This document shows, piece by piece, positions 15,456 to 23,307 of a stretch of DNA of 64,000 bases. The stretch comes from UBA1181 sp045113275 (GTDB lineage Bacteria > Bacteroidota > Bacteroidia > Bacteroidales > Paludibacteraceae): positions 1 through 64,000 of the forward strand of contig JBGUIU010000309.1 in NCBI GenBank assembly GCA_045113275.1. Direction: 5' to 3'. Position numbers and translations under genes: made by a program. Each line of letters starts with the position of its first letter. The first letter of the stretch is position 1. The notes under the pieces were generated by a model that was given only the letters and a program-made list of their open reading frames with translations, searched no databases and had not been told where the DNA came from.

Positions 15456-17021
15456 TTACCTCAAATCAATAACAACTTTATCCTGTTGAACACTAACACT
15501 TACAACATTTACACAAGAACCATCATCAAGTAACAATTCATCACCTACAATAATTTTGTCAGCATATTTCCACTTATCAGCACATTCTACTTCACACCAT
15601 CTATCTACTACAAATTGTTGTGTATCTGTTGATACTAACTTTTCCTCATTTGTAGCAACAAACATCTTTCTAATATCTTTATTGTGCGATGGTATATTCT
15701 GCATATTAGGATTCTCAGAAGAGAATCTTCCAGTTCTCGCTCCATACTGATTAAAGCTACAATGAATACGACCGTCTTTAGGATTCACACAATTAGGCAG
15801 TTTATCTATAAAAGTATCTACAATAGTAGAAAACTCTCTATAATCTAATACTGCTTTTGCTACTGGATTATCCATACTTTTCAATGTCGCTTCATTTGTT
15901 GTTCTTACTTCTTTCTTTGTTTTCTTATCTACAGGAACTTCACAACCCATAATATCATAGAGAAGAATAGCAAGCTGTGTGGAAGATTTAATATTGATAG
16001 GGTCATCGAGCTTACAATTCACACCCATCTTTCTTCTATACGCTTCTATATCTTCCGCATATGTATCACAGATTTTATTAAACTGTTCTACCCTATCTTC
16101 TAATAGTGCATGATATTTGTCTTTAAGGAACTGATTATAGTCAAAATCAAACTTTATTCCATTATCTTCCATATCACACACAACTTTTATGCACGGCATT
16201 TCTATATTAAAAAATACCCATGATACGCCATTCATTCCATTTCTTGCACCACCGTCACACGTTCTATCATAATACATAAACTGTTTCTGATACTTATATA
16301 ATTCATAGGTTATAATAGCATCATGTGCCGCATAAAGATAAAACGTATCAATAGGAATCTTATCTGCTGGTATACCATTAAACAATTCATCAAATGAAAA
16401 TGCGTCACCCTTACCGTCAAGTACATACTTATTATGCAACTTTTTTAACTTATTGGATTCTTCATTCTCATTCATTAATCTCGCCGCAAGATATGTATCC
16501 CAAGTGCAATAAATATCTTTTATACTAAGTTGATTTCTGATTACCCGCATATCGAACTTGGCGTTGAACATGATAATGTCTGGATGATGCTTTATCAACA
16601 TATTAAACTGATTCGCTACCTGCTGTTCAGTTAATTGATTATCTACTCTTGCACCAGTTACATAAGAAGTGTGATTAATAGGGACATATGCAGGCTTATG
16701 ATTTGGTGTATATAAACACAAACCAACAATACTATCAAGAATAGGGTCAAGACCAGTTGTCTCTGTATCTATTGCAACTACACCATTATCTACGCACCAT
16801 ATAAAATACTTATGTAGTGTCTCCTCAGTGCGTATAATTACATACTCATCCTTAAACTGTCCGAGATTTTTTTCAACCATAGCTTTTATCTGATTGATTT
16901 TAGCTAATAGTGAATTTCCACCTCGGACAGTTGTTTGTGCTTTTCTACTTGTATTCGATTTTTTAGCAAGTTTATTATCTTGCTCTCTTCCTGCCCGCTT
17001 TGGAATACTAAATAAAGGCAT
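15456..17021 (-). CDS. polA: Family A DNA polymerase, N-terminal half with Hint-like tail
   Basis: A 521-aa protein. The 3'-5' exonuclease domain has motif I AIDTETTGLD (D85, E87), motif II FNAKFDMRV and motif III YAAHDAIITY. The polymerase thumb and palm start with TGRFSSENPNMQNIPSHNKD. The family sequence continues to KLVSTD (461-466), which aligns with motif A. After that, residues 467-521 resemble the later part of an intein Hint domain (DRWCEVECADKWKYADKI, VGDELLLDDGS, VVSV, VVID) and then stop. The rest of the polymerase is 1.8 kb downstream. Confidence 0.85.
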   Translation of the reverse strand: MPLFSIPKRAGREQDNKLAKKSNTSRKAQTTVRGGNSLLAKINQIKAMVEKNLGQFKDEYVIIRTEETLHKYFIWCVDNGVVAIDTETTGLDPILDSIVGLCLYTPNHKPAYVPINHTSYVTGARVDNQLTEQQVANQFNMLIKHHPDIIMFNAKFDMRVIRNQLSIKDIYCTWDTYLAARLMNENEESNKLKKLHNKYVLDGKGDAFSFDELFNGIPADKIPIDTFYLYAAHDAIITYELYKYQKQFMYYDRTCDGGARNGMNGVSWVFFNIEMPCIKVVCDMEDNGIKFDFDYNQFLKDKYHALLEDRVEQFNKICDTYAEDIEAYRRKMGVNCKLDDPINIKSSTQLAILLYDIMGCEVPVDKKTKKEVRTTNEATLKSMDNPVAKAVLDYREFSTIVDTFIDKLPNCVNPKDGRIHCSFNQYGARTGRFSSENPNMQNIPSHNKDIRKMFVATNEEKLVSTDTQQFVVDRWCEVECADKWKYADKIIVGDELLLDDGSCVNVVSVSVQQDKVVIDLR

Positions 17022-17125
17022 ATTATTCTCCTTATTGCCGACTATATGTTAAAAAAGAGAGTCACAAAACCAACATATAACATTGTTTATTTGTACTGGA
17101 GGACGAGTGCCGACAATTTATTCAA

Positions 17126-17797
17126 TTAATAAACATCTCTACCGCGAGGTGTTCTACGTCTTGGAGCTTCCTCATACTCCCTACTTTCTCGTCTACGAAC
17201 AGGAACTTCATCATCTTCATCGCCATCAGGAGGAAAATATCCATTTTCAAGATAAAAATCCATATCATCCGCTGACTTATCGAGAATAATACTGCCGAGC
17301 GGGTCAGGAATTTCAGGCAAATCAGCAAGCGGCGTACCATCACTCTCAACTTCGTACAGCTCATATGTAGTAGCCTGGTCGCCCTTTTTACCGTTGCGCT
17401 CAACATCAAAAATATGTGAGCAAAGAGGTGTAGTAGCACTACTATATCTACTACATACCGATGAGAGCTTATTCATAAACTTCTTACCACGCTCCCAAAT
17501 CTGTACCTTATCGGCATCAATATTATAGAGCGGGACCATCAATTTTACCTGTTGCGCTTTGTGTTCTCTACAAAACGGACAAACATCAAGCGGCTGTCTG
17601 TAATCTCTCAGACAATTAACAAGCCTTCGCTTATCATCAATTTTCACTTCATGTACAGCATAACCTTGCACATCTTCAATGCCACTGTACATAAAACGTA
17701 CTCTCGCAGTATCTTTATCATCTTTTAGAGAAAAGAATCCTGCTGAACCTTGACCACCATAATGGTCCATATCTTCGTTCGCTTTAAATGCACCCAT
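17126..17797 (-). CDS. Probable single-stranded DNA-binding protein (gp32-like)
   Basis: A 223-aa protein with a central VCPFCREHKAQQVKLMVPLY, as in gp32-like phage SSBs with a zinc-bound core. An acidic stretch (DGDEDDE) lies near the C-terminus, which ends in an Arg-rich tail. It is next to the polymerase and behind its own promoter (17855-17883). The assignment rests on layout and the Cys motif, so alternative ssDNA-annealing roles remain open. Confidence 0.7.
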   Translation of the reverse strand: MGAFKANEDMDHYGGQGSAGFFSLKDDKDTARVRFMYSGIEDVQGYAVHEVKIDDKRRLVNCLRDYRQPLDVCPFCREHKAQQVKLMVPLYNIDADKVQIWERGKKFMNKLSSVCSRYSSATTPLCSHIFDVERNGKKGDQATTYELYEVESDGTPLADLPEIPDPLGSIILDKSADDMDFYLENGYFPPDGDEDDEVPVRRRESREYEEAPRRRTPRGRDVY

Positions 17798-17854
17798 AAA
17801 TTAATCCTTTCGTGTTTTACTGTTTTACTGTTTCACTCGTCTTTCGACTCTTCT

Positions 17855-17883
17855 ATATTAACATGTATCATAATGTTTGTCAA
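17855..17883 (-). promoter_or_regulatory. Promoter of the SSB/polymerase operon
   Basis: TTGACA (17878-17883), 17-bp spacer, TAATAT (17855-17860). It overlaps the stop of the displaced primase tail. Confidence 0.55.
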
Positions 17884-17975
17884 TAGTATTTTTTCAAATT
17901 GAGCAATTCTTCTTTAGTGCAATCATTAGCATCTTTTCTTCCTTCTGGAAAGAAATACTCTGTTATATCAACTTC
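17880..17975 (-). pseudogene. Displaced 3' end of a primase gene
   Basis: The frame ending TGA at 17880-17882 reads EVDITEYFFPEGRKDANDC, then TKEELLNLKKYY. The intact primase upstream ends LPRGRKDINECSPDEIENL. PxGRKDxN-x-C and the final NL line up without gaps. It overlaps the end of the HNH gene in another frame and has no own start, so it looks like the original primase tail cut off by the HNH cassette. Confidence 0.8.
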
Positions 17976-18496
17976 TTTTTATGCTTACCTATCTTTTTAC
18001 CTAAATTATGGTTTCGTAATTTTTCTCTTGTTTCCAAACTAACACTATGTCCCAGTAAAGATTTACTAATTTGTATTTTTCTTTCTTCTGATAATGTCCA
18101 ACCATTTAATGTTCCGTTTCGTTTTTTAGATTCAACCATTCTTATTTTTGCCGTTCCATAATTTGAATTATATTTATGAGTACACCATTCAAGATTCTCG
18201 ACACAATTATTAGATGGATTTTCATCTTTATGGTTTACCTCTGGCAGATTATCTGGGTTTGGTATAAATGCTTGCGCTACTAATCTATGTACTAACACTT
18301 GATGGCTCTTACAATCCTTTCGTAACACTACAAATTTATACCCTTTAATATTTCCGAATCTCAAACACAATTCTTGACAAGTATAACGCTTACCGTTTTT
18401 AGATATAGTAACACGTTCTAAAGATTTAACTCTACCTAAATTACTTACCCGATATAATCCTTCGTAACCTCGAATATCTGCCCAAATTTCTTGCAT
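17963..18496 (-). CDS. HNH homing endonuclease (NUMOD4 type)
   Basis: A 177-aa protein: NUMOD4 start QEIWADIRGYEGLYRVSNLG, HNH core HRLVAQAFIPNPDNLPEVNH then KDENPSNNCVENLEWCT, and a NUMOD3-like GHSVSLETREKLRNHNLGKK. I start at the ATG after GGGGTGATATT. It has its own promoter and a structured leader, and it lies between the intact primase and the displaced primase tail. Confidence 0.92.
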   Translation of the reverse strand: MQEIWADIRGYEGLYRVSNLGRVKSLERVTISKNGKRYTCQELCLRFGNIKGYKFVVLRKDCKSHQVLVHRLVAQAFIPNPDNLPEVNHKDENPSNNCVENLEWCTHKYNSNYGTAKIRMVESKKRNGTLNGWTLSEERKIQISKSLLGHSVSLETREKLRNHNLGKKIGKHKKKLI

Positions 18497-18515
18497 AATA
18501 TCACCCCTTAAAATA

Positions 18516-18610
18516 TAAAAACGCTTGTGGAGTGTATGGGTCGAGCATACACTTTTAGACCACAAGCGTTCTTAGCAAATTTCAGTAATGTAAAGTCTCG
18601 ACCTCTTTAC
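18516..18610 (-). promoter_or_regulatory. Leader RNA with 7-nt kissing loops and terminator-like hairpin
   Basis: On the transcript, hairpin 1 is GTAAAG-loop-CTTTAC (18590-18610), with GGTCGAG in its loop. Hairpin 2 has outer stem AACGCTTGTGG/CCACAAGCGTT (18520-18570) and inner stem AGTGTATG/CATACACT, presenting CTCGACC as a 7-nt loop. The two loops are perfectly complementary. A T-run follows hairpin 2, so it can act as a terminator. The element starts right at the expected transcript start of the HNH gene. Confidence 0.65.
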
Positions 18611-18617
18611 GAGTAAT

Positions 18618-18646
18618 ATTATAACATGGTCAATTAAAAACTTCAA
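18618..18646 (-). promoter_or_regulatory. Promoter of the HNH gene
   Basis: TTGAAG (18641-18646), 17-bp spacer, TATAAT (18618-18623). It overlaps the last codons of the primase, as expected if the promoter belongs to the inserted cassette. Confidence 0.6.
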
Positions 18647-19583
18647 TAAGATTCTCTATTTCATCAGGTGAACACTCATTTATATCTTTTCTGCCGCGAG
18701 GTAAAATAACTTCTGTTATCAGTTTATTCTTTATATTATTTCTTAACCTCTTTCGTGCTTGAATACCCGCCCTATCTGAATCAGTAGCTAATATAAACTT
18801 ACGACATGGCATATTATTTAACTGCTCAAACTGAATAGAATTTCCAAGTCCATTAAGGGCGCACGCATATTTATTAAATGTCCATAAATACAAACAATCA
18901 ATCATACTTTCTGTAATATAAACTTCTTTTGGAAATTTATTTAACTGATACAGTTGATATATACCATAAACTTCTTTTTGAACATTTGGTGGATATTGAA
19001 AAAATTTAGTTTTCACACTTCGTCTTGCTACGAATAAACAATTACCTTCTTTATCTAAATTTGGAAACGTGCAGGTTTGACTATCTTTATCATATCCCAC
19101 ATCAAATAAATTCACTATTTTCTTTGATATACCTCTATTTAATATGTAAGGATGATAATAACGATATTTGTCTAATTCATCCTCACTAACATAATTTTTT
19201 TTCGACTCAGTAAAACCTCTATCGAAATCTAACTGTATATCCTTTCTATCTTCATATTGAACCATCGTGAAATTACGAATTAGCCATGTCCAACCCCATG
19301 TTCCTATTAAATCTTCATCATGCCCGAAACAATGAGATATTACTTCTGGTAAAGTATGTATTTCTCCACATGCAAAACAGTGAAATATTCCATCACTTTT
19401 TCTCAATCCCGCAGACGGCTTTCTTTCCATTCCATTAGAATGATAAGGACATGTAATCTGAATATGCTCTCCACTATCTCTTTGCTTCGCTATGAGTGGA
19501 ATATTATTGGCTCGTAGTTGACTGACTAATTCGGTCAATATATCCTCAAGAGAACAATTAAATTGTACGTCATTTATTATCAT
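18630..19583 (-). CDS. DnaG-type DNA primase
   Basis: A 317-aa primase. The CHC2-like zinc finger is CPYHSNGMERKPSAGLR then HCFACGEIH (about residues 50-80). The Toprim domain has YITESMIDCLYLW and ILATDSDRAGIQARKRLR near the C-terminus. It is short, lacking a long helicase-binding domain, as is common for phage primases. It lays primers with DnaB. Its C-terminus appears to be the replacement carried with the HNH gene. Confidence 0.92.
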   Translation of the reverse strand: MIINDVQFNCSLEDILTELVSQLRANNIPLIAKQRDSGEHIQITCPYHSNGMERKPSAGLRKSDGIFHCFACGEIHTLPEVISHCFGHDEDLIGTWGWTWLIRNFTMVQYEDRKDIQLDFDRGFTESKKNYVSEDELDKYRYYHPYILNRGISKKIVNLFDVGYDKDSQTCTFPNLDKEGNCLFVARRSVKTKFFQYPPNVQKEVYGIYQLYQLNKFPKEVYITESMIDCLYLWTFNKYACALNGLGNSIQFEQLNNMPCRKFILATDSDRAGIQARKRLRNNIKNKLITEVILPRGRKDINECSPDEIENLIEVFN

Positions 19584-19836
19584 CTTTTAAGTTCCTTACG
19601 TATTTACGTAATTGTTCGTTTTCCCATATTCTAAGAAGTTTAGACCACATCGCATGTTCCATTCCTATACTTTTATCTATTTTCTTTTGTATCCACTTTA
19701 TTGGAATAACATCGGCAGGTTTGAGTGCCTCAATGCCCTTTACATCAATACTTCTTTCCACGATTTCGCCACGGAGATTTCTTTCAATACTCTGTGGCAG
19801 ATTCAACACATCCTGCTTACTGATATAATCAGTCAT
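19570..19836 (-). CDS. Hypothetical protein (88 aa)
   Basis: The segment VIPIKWIQKKIDKSIGMEHA resembles short proteins common in Clostridia phages. The ATG (MTDYISKQ) is preferred over an upstream GTG for spacing from AGGAGAAGG. It overlaps the primase start by 14 nt. Function unknown. Confidence 0.75.
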   Translation of the reverse strand: MTDYISKQDVLNLPQSIERNLRGEIVERSIDVKGIEALKPADVIPIKWIQKKIDKSIGMEHAMWSKLLRIWENEQLRKYVRNLKDDNK

Positions 19837-19994
19837 CGCCACCTTCTCCTAATTTCATCGGCTTGTCTCTTGCCGTGCTTCTTGCAATCTCGCTTGTAAT
19901 CAATCCACTGCCCTATCGGGAGCAGAAGGAACGCAATGCACCATCCAAGTGCCACGAAAGCAATTGCATCGAGTAATGTACTCCCTGTAATCAT
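19833..19994 (-). CDS. Small single-pass membrane protein (53 aa)
   Basis: Begins MITGSTLLDAIAFVALGW, with a hydrophobic segment at about residues 6-26, then a basic tail (KRDCKKHGKRQADEIRRRWR). Start and stop overlap its neighbours by 4 nt each, and GGAGGAAAA precedes the ATG. Function unknown. Confidence 0.7.
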   Translation of the reverse strand: MITGSTLLDAIAFVALGWCIAFLLLPIGQWIDYKRDCKKHGKRQADEIRRRWR

Positions 19995-20173
19995 TTTTCC
20001 TCCGCTTTATAGTGTGGGCAGTTGTACCTCATAAGCTGTCCAGGTTTCAGTTTCCACTGACAGTTCTTGTTTTTACATGAATTGCAGTTTCCTGTATACG
20101 TAATGTTACGATACATCATCAGTGTATCGAGGATATAAGCCACATCTGCTATTACATCGTCAAGTCTGTTCAT
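19991..20173 (-). CDS. Small cysteine-rich protein (60 aa)
   Basis: Four cysteines in CNSCKNKNCQW and NCPHY suggest metal binding. It is translationally coupled to the gene upstream. Function unknown. Confidence 0.75.
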   Translation of the reverse strand: MNRLDDVIADVAYILDTLMMYRNITYTGNCNSCKNKNCQWKLKPGQLMRYNCPHYKAEEK

Positions 20174-20811
20174 TATTTTTCCCTTTCCTCCTGCATCTTC
20201 CGCAGGACTTCAGCAATCTCGGAAAAGTGTCTGCCCGTCTTTTTAAAATCTTCTCTCATGTAATAACCAGTCGAACCGTTTTCCCACATAACATTAAAGT
20301 GGTCACCATCGTCGCTTATCTTTGTGATTATGCCTCTACCACACTTACCGTCTACTTCATTCCCGACCTTGATTTTTTCCTGTTCCTGCTCATACTGCCT
20401 AATTTTTTCTATGGCCTCGGATGCGGAACATTTCTTTAATACCAAGAAATAATTTCCATAGCCGAACACTGCTTTCCTTTCATCATACTCAAGCAGACCA
20501 CCATCTTTTTTTGATAAAAGAATCTTCCTCGCCGTATCCCACGCATCATTGAGGCCCTTCTGGTATCCATCTTCTATCCCCTTTGCATATGCTATTGCGT
20601 GTATTTCAACCTCATGTTTTTTGCATCCGTCAGTATATCCCTGCTGATACGCTTCCTTCCGCACCTGCTCCAAATCGAGTTCGGTGTAGGGTGTCAAATC
20701 TTCTGGGTCTTTAAAATCAAAGCAAACGTGCCCGTCTTTATCAGAAACTTTAACCCACTGTAGCCATGCAGTGTTGTCTGGTATTTCGATTATATATTTC
20801 TTTGTATCCAC
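20173..20811 (-). CDS. Hypothetical protein (212 aa)
   Basis: Residues 45-100 are an alanine/glycine-patterned helix (YQQGYTDGCKKHEVEIHAIA, YAKGIEDGYQKGLNDAWDTA), and a C-terminal SH3-like stretch carries GNEVDGKCGRGIITKISDDG. Such proteins recur in Clostridia phages and prophages. Function unknown. Confidence 0.75.
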   Translation of the reverse strand: MDTKKYIIEIPDNTAWLQWVKVSDKDGHVCFDFKDPEDLTPYTELDLEQVRKEAYQQGYTDGCKKHEVEIHAIAYAKGIEDGYQKGLNDAWDTARKILLSKKDGGLLEYDERKAVFGYGNYFLVLKKCSASEAIEKIRQYEQEQEKIKVGNEVDGKCGRGIITKISDDGDHFNVMWENGSTGYYMREDFKKTGRHFSEIAEVLRKMQEEREK

Positions 20812-20812
20812 C

Positions 20813-21043
20813 TTATTCTCCTCTCTCTATAATAAGAATATCATCTATACCACAGCCGAATAAACAAGCAAGAATCACCAAATTGTCGATTGTAGGGATA
20901 GACTTGCCATGAATCCACTTGTAGATAGCTTGCGGCGTAGAAAATCCCATAATATTTTGAATATCCCGGATAACTAACCCGTTATCAGTCATTAATTTCT
21001 TAATATTACTACCGGTCTCTACAGTATTAATCTGTGGAATCAT
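20813..21043 (-). CDS. XRE-family helix-turn-helix regulator
   Basis: A 76-aa protein. The helix-turn-helix is GLVIRDIQNIMGFSTPQAIY then KWIHGKSIPTIDNLVILACL. I start at the ATG after AGAGGAGAATT. A second small regulator besides that at 4.9-5.1 kb; targets unknown. Confidence 0.82.
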   Translation of the reverse strand: MIPQINTVETGSNIKKLMTDNGLVIRDIQNIMGFSTPQAIYKWIHGKSIPTIDNLVILACLFGCGIDDILIIERGE

Positions 21044-21266
21044 AATTCTCCTCTTTAATCTTTGTAACTCCAGCAACTTCACTTCTTGCATAAACCTTAC
21101 CAGAATCTACTAACTTATTCCATTCAGCTTTATCTACAACTAAAATTGCATCATCATCATCTAACCAAAGACAAATACAAATAACCTGCTTAAAATTTTC
21201 ATCCTGAGCAATTAGTTCATTTGCTGCCTTCTGATTACAAATAATCATCGCATCTCTATTTTCCAT
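21027..21266 (-). CDS. Hypothetical protein (79 aa)
   Basis: Acidic protein first in its operon, 50 nt after a strong promoter. It overlaps the regulator gene by 17 nt. No domain recognised. Confidence 0.72.
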   Translation of the reverse strand: MENRDAMIICNQKAANELIAQDENFKQVICICLWLDDDDAILVVDKAEWNKLVDSGKVYARSEVAGVTKIKEENYDSTD

Positions 21267-21317
21267 ATTATTCTCCTTTCTGTAATTACTATAGTGTTTA
21301 CTGCTTTTTACTCTTAT

Positions 21318-21346
21318 ATTGTAACATGTAATCTAATGTTTGTCAA
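21318..21346 (-). promoter_or_regulatory. Sigma-A-type promoter
   Basis: TTGACA (21341-21346), 17-bp spacer, TACAAT (21318-21323). It overlaps the 3' region just after the helicase stop and drives the small genes plus primase. Confidence 0.65.
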
Positions 21347-21349
21347 CAA

Positions 21350-22651
21350 CTAAAATGTATCCTCTTTATCTTTTACTACATTCTTTCTTATCTCCCGAAC
21401 TTTTCTTTCAGTACGCTCTTTTGGTTCTGCATCATCTTCTGCTGGGATGTGGACAAATTCTCCTGTATCTATATCCCATTGATAATTTAATTTACCACCT
21501 ACTGAACCAAATCTTGATTTCTTTATACCCATTTTTAATATACCATCTTTTGTCTGCCTTAATGACAACACTTTAGATGCATTATGAGATATACCGTCAC
21601 TATCTCTAATAGATTCAAGGTCTGGTGTATCATCTTCATCATCTGCTACTACACCGCTTCTATTTGACTGCACTACTACTAAAACAGGAATACGAAGCTC
21701 TATTGATAGTGCCATCAAATCTTCACTAATATTTGTCAATGATGTAGTAAGATTATCTCCACGTTTATATCTTTCATCTGACAAATATTTAATACCATCT
21801 ATTGCAAGTATATCTACTTTATACTCTTTAACCCAATTTCTCAGTTTTGTGATGGTTATTTTTCTATCAAAATCTGGTGGAGTTGCTGTAATAAATCTAT
21901 TTTTAGTGGTTTTTAGAGTATTTATGTATTTTAAGTATTCTTCGGCATCTATATCATCTTTACCCCACATTAATCCTCTATTTGAGAAATTTCTATACAG
22001 AGTATCAAATCTATATCCCACACTGTTTGACCCCATTTCAGGAGATATATATCCTACATTAAACCCTATTTCCCATATATGAGTACAAATCTTTTCAAGC
22101 ACCCACGACTTTCCTTGGTTTGTACGTGCAAAAATGACGAACAGTTCCTCTTCTCTTTGAATACCATGAATCAAATCATCTAACTCTTCAAAGCCTGTAG
22201 TAAAGAACCATTCGTCTTGATTTTCCTTTCTATCTATAAATTGTTTATATCTTTCTTCCGCTTGTGAAATAATATCTACACCGCCCAATCTATATTGAGG
22301 CTGTAATTCTTTCACAGCATTAATCATATACTCAGCGGCGGCATTAGAATCTGTCTTTAAAAGCTCTGCTATTTTCTGAACCACTGGAACAGATTTATAG
22401 TATAAATACTCCTCTCTTATTGTATCTACAAGATACCTATCTGATTCTGTAACCTCAACAAGTTCAACATCTGGAAACTTTGATAAAAATGTTACTTTAT
22501 CTGGAACACTTCCATACTCTTTTTCATGCTGTACAAGAAAATCATATTCATTTTCATAGCCGACGAAAAAATCTCTTGTTAATAAATTATCTTCCAGTAT
22601 AGAAGAATCTTTTGTAGCTAAAATCTTCGATATTATTTGGAGGCTTACCAT
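21350..22651 (-). CDS. dnaB: DnaB-type replicative helicase
   Basis: A 433-aa RecA-fold hexameric helicase. Walker A is ARTNQGKS at residues 175-182, Walker B is YKVDILAIDGIKYL at about 285, and LVVVQSNRSG lies before a typical DnaB C-terminus. The N-terminal region is longer and more divergent than in host DnaB. It unwinds DNA at the fork and works with the loader and primase encoded on either side. It overlaps the loader gene by 7 nt. Confidence 0.92.
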   Translation of the reverse strand: MVSLQIISKILATKDSSILEDNLLTRDFFVGYENEYDFLVQHEKEYGSVPDKVTFLSKFPDVELVEVTESDRYLVDTIREEYLYYKSVPVVQKIAELLKTDSNAAAEYMINAVKELQPQYRLGGVDIISQAEERYKQFIDRKENQDEWFFTTGFEELDDLIHGIQREEELFVIFARTNQGKSWVLEKICTHIWEIGFNVGYISPEMGSNSVGYRFDTLYRNFSNRGLMWGKDDIDAEEYLKYINTLKTTKNRFITATPPDFDRKITITKLRNWVKEYKVDILAIDGIKYLSDERYKRGDNLTTSLTNISEDLMALSIELRIPVLVVVQSNRSGVVADDEDDTPDLESIRDSDGISHNASKVLSLRQTKDGILKMGIKKSRFGSVGGKLNYQWDIDTGEFVHIPAEDDAEPKERTERKVREIRKNVVKDKEDTF

Positions 22652-23307
22652 TCTTCTCTCCTGTCTTTGCCTTTAAACTCAACAAGTGTTGATGTGTTCC
22701 AAATTCTACTTGCAAGTCTATCGCCAAGTGCTATCTCTAACTTGTCTCTGCTCGTAATATTACCAGTATAAATGTTAGCAAGACCATCTGCAATTCTCTG
22801 GTCAACAATCATAAGTAACTGCTGTATATCATAATCCGATAACTTTGTGCTTGCAATATCATCCCAGACAACTAAATCAACGGTTGTTAAAATATGCAGT
22901 AACTTTTGTCGCAGTGCGGCATTTTCAAAATTCTTCACCTTATTCAAAAATGCAGGAACATGAATAAAATATCCTCTTCTTCTGAATCCGTTTCCTGCCC
23001 ATATCTGGTCAAAATATCTGAGAAGCAACTTTATAGACCAACTTGTTTTACCATTTCCAGTATGTTCACTGTAAAGATAAAGTGATTCTCCGTTCTCAAC
23101 AAAATTTACAATATCAAGGCGAATATCATTGAGCAGTTCAAATGCCCTCTGGTCATAAACACCGTTTAATTTTATAGGTTTCTGACGCTTTTTAGAAAGA
23201 CCGCTGTGTTCCATAAGATATTTCATCTCTACATAACGAACACAATTAGCACATGGTTCGTAAGTGCATACTTCACGATACCAACAATCTTCTTTTCTCA
23301 ATACCAT
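22645..23307 (-). CDS. DnaC/DnaI-like helicase loader
   Basis: A 220-aa AAA+ protein with Walker A EHTGNGKTS (about residues 81-89) and Walker B DLVVWDDIAS. An N-terminal Cys set (C8, C14, C19, C22) suggests a DnaI-like zinc site. It would load the DnaB-type helicase encoded next to it. Confidence 0.9.
   Translation of the reverse strand: MVLRKEDCWYREVCTYEPCANCVRYVEMKYLMEHSGLSKKRQKPIKLNGVYDQRAFELLNDIRLDIVNFVENGESLYLYSEHTGNGKTSWSIKLLLRYFDQIWAGNGFRRRGYFIHVPAFLNKVKNFENAALRQKLLHILTTVDLVVWDDIASTKLSDYDIQQLLMIVDQRIADGLANIYTGNITSRDKLEIALGDRLASRIWNTSTLVEFKGKDRREEW

Noticed and set aside
13640..15456. Group I intron joining the polymerase halves
   Set aside because: Two genes fill the gap and only about 60 nt are non-coding, too little for an intron core. 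Both sides also carry motif A.
18516..18610. HEARO-type RNA or a self-cleaving ribozyme
   Set aside because: I see neither an IscB/IsrB-like protein nor conserved hammerhead, twister or pistol core bases. The visible signal is two hairpins with complementary loops.
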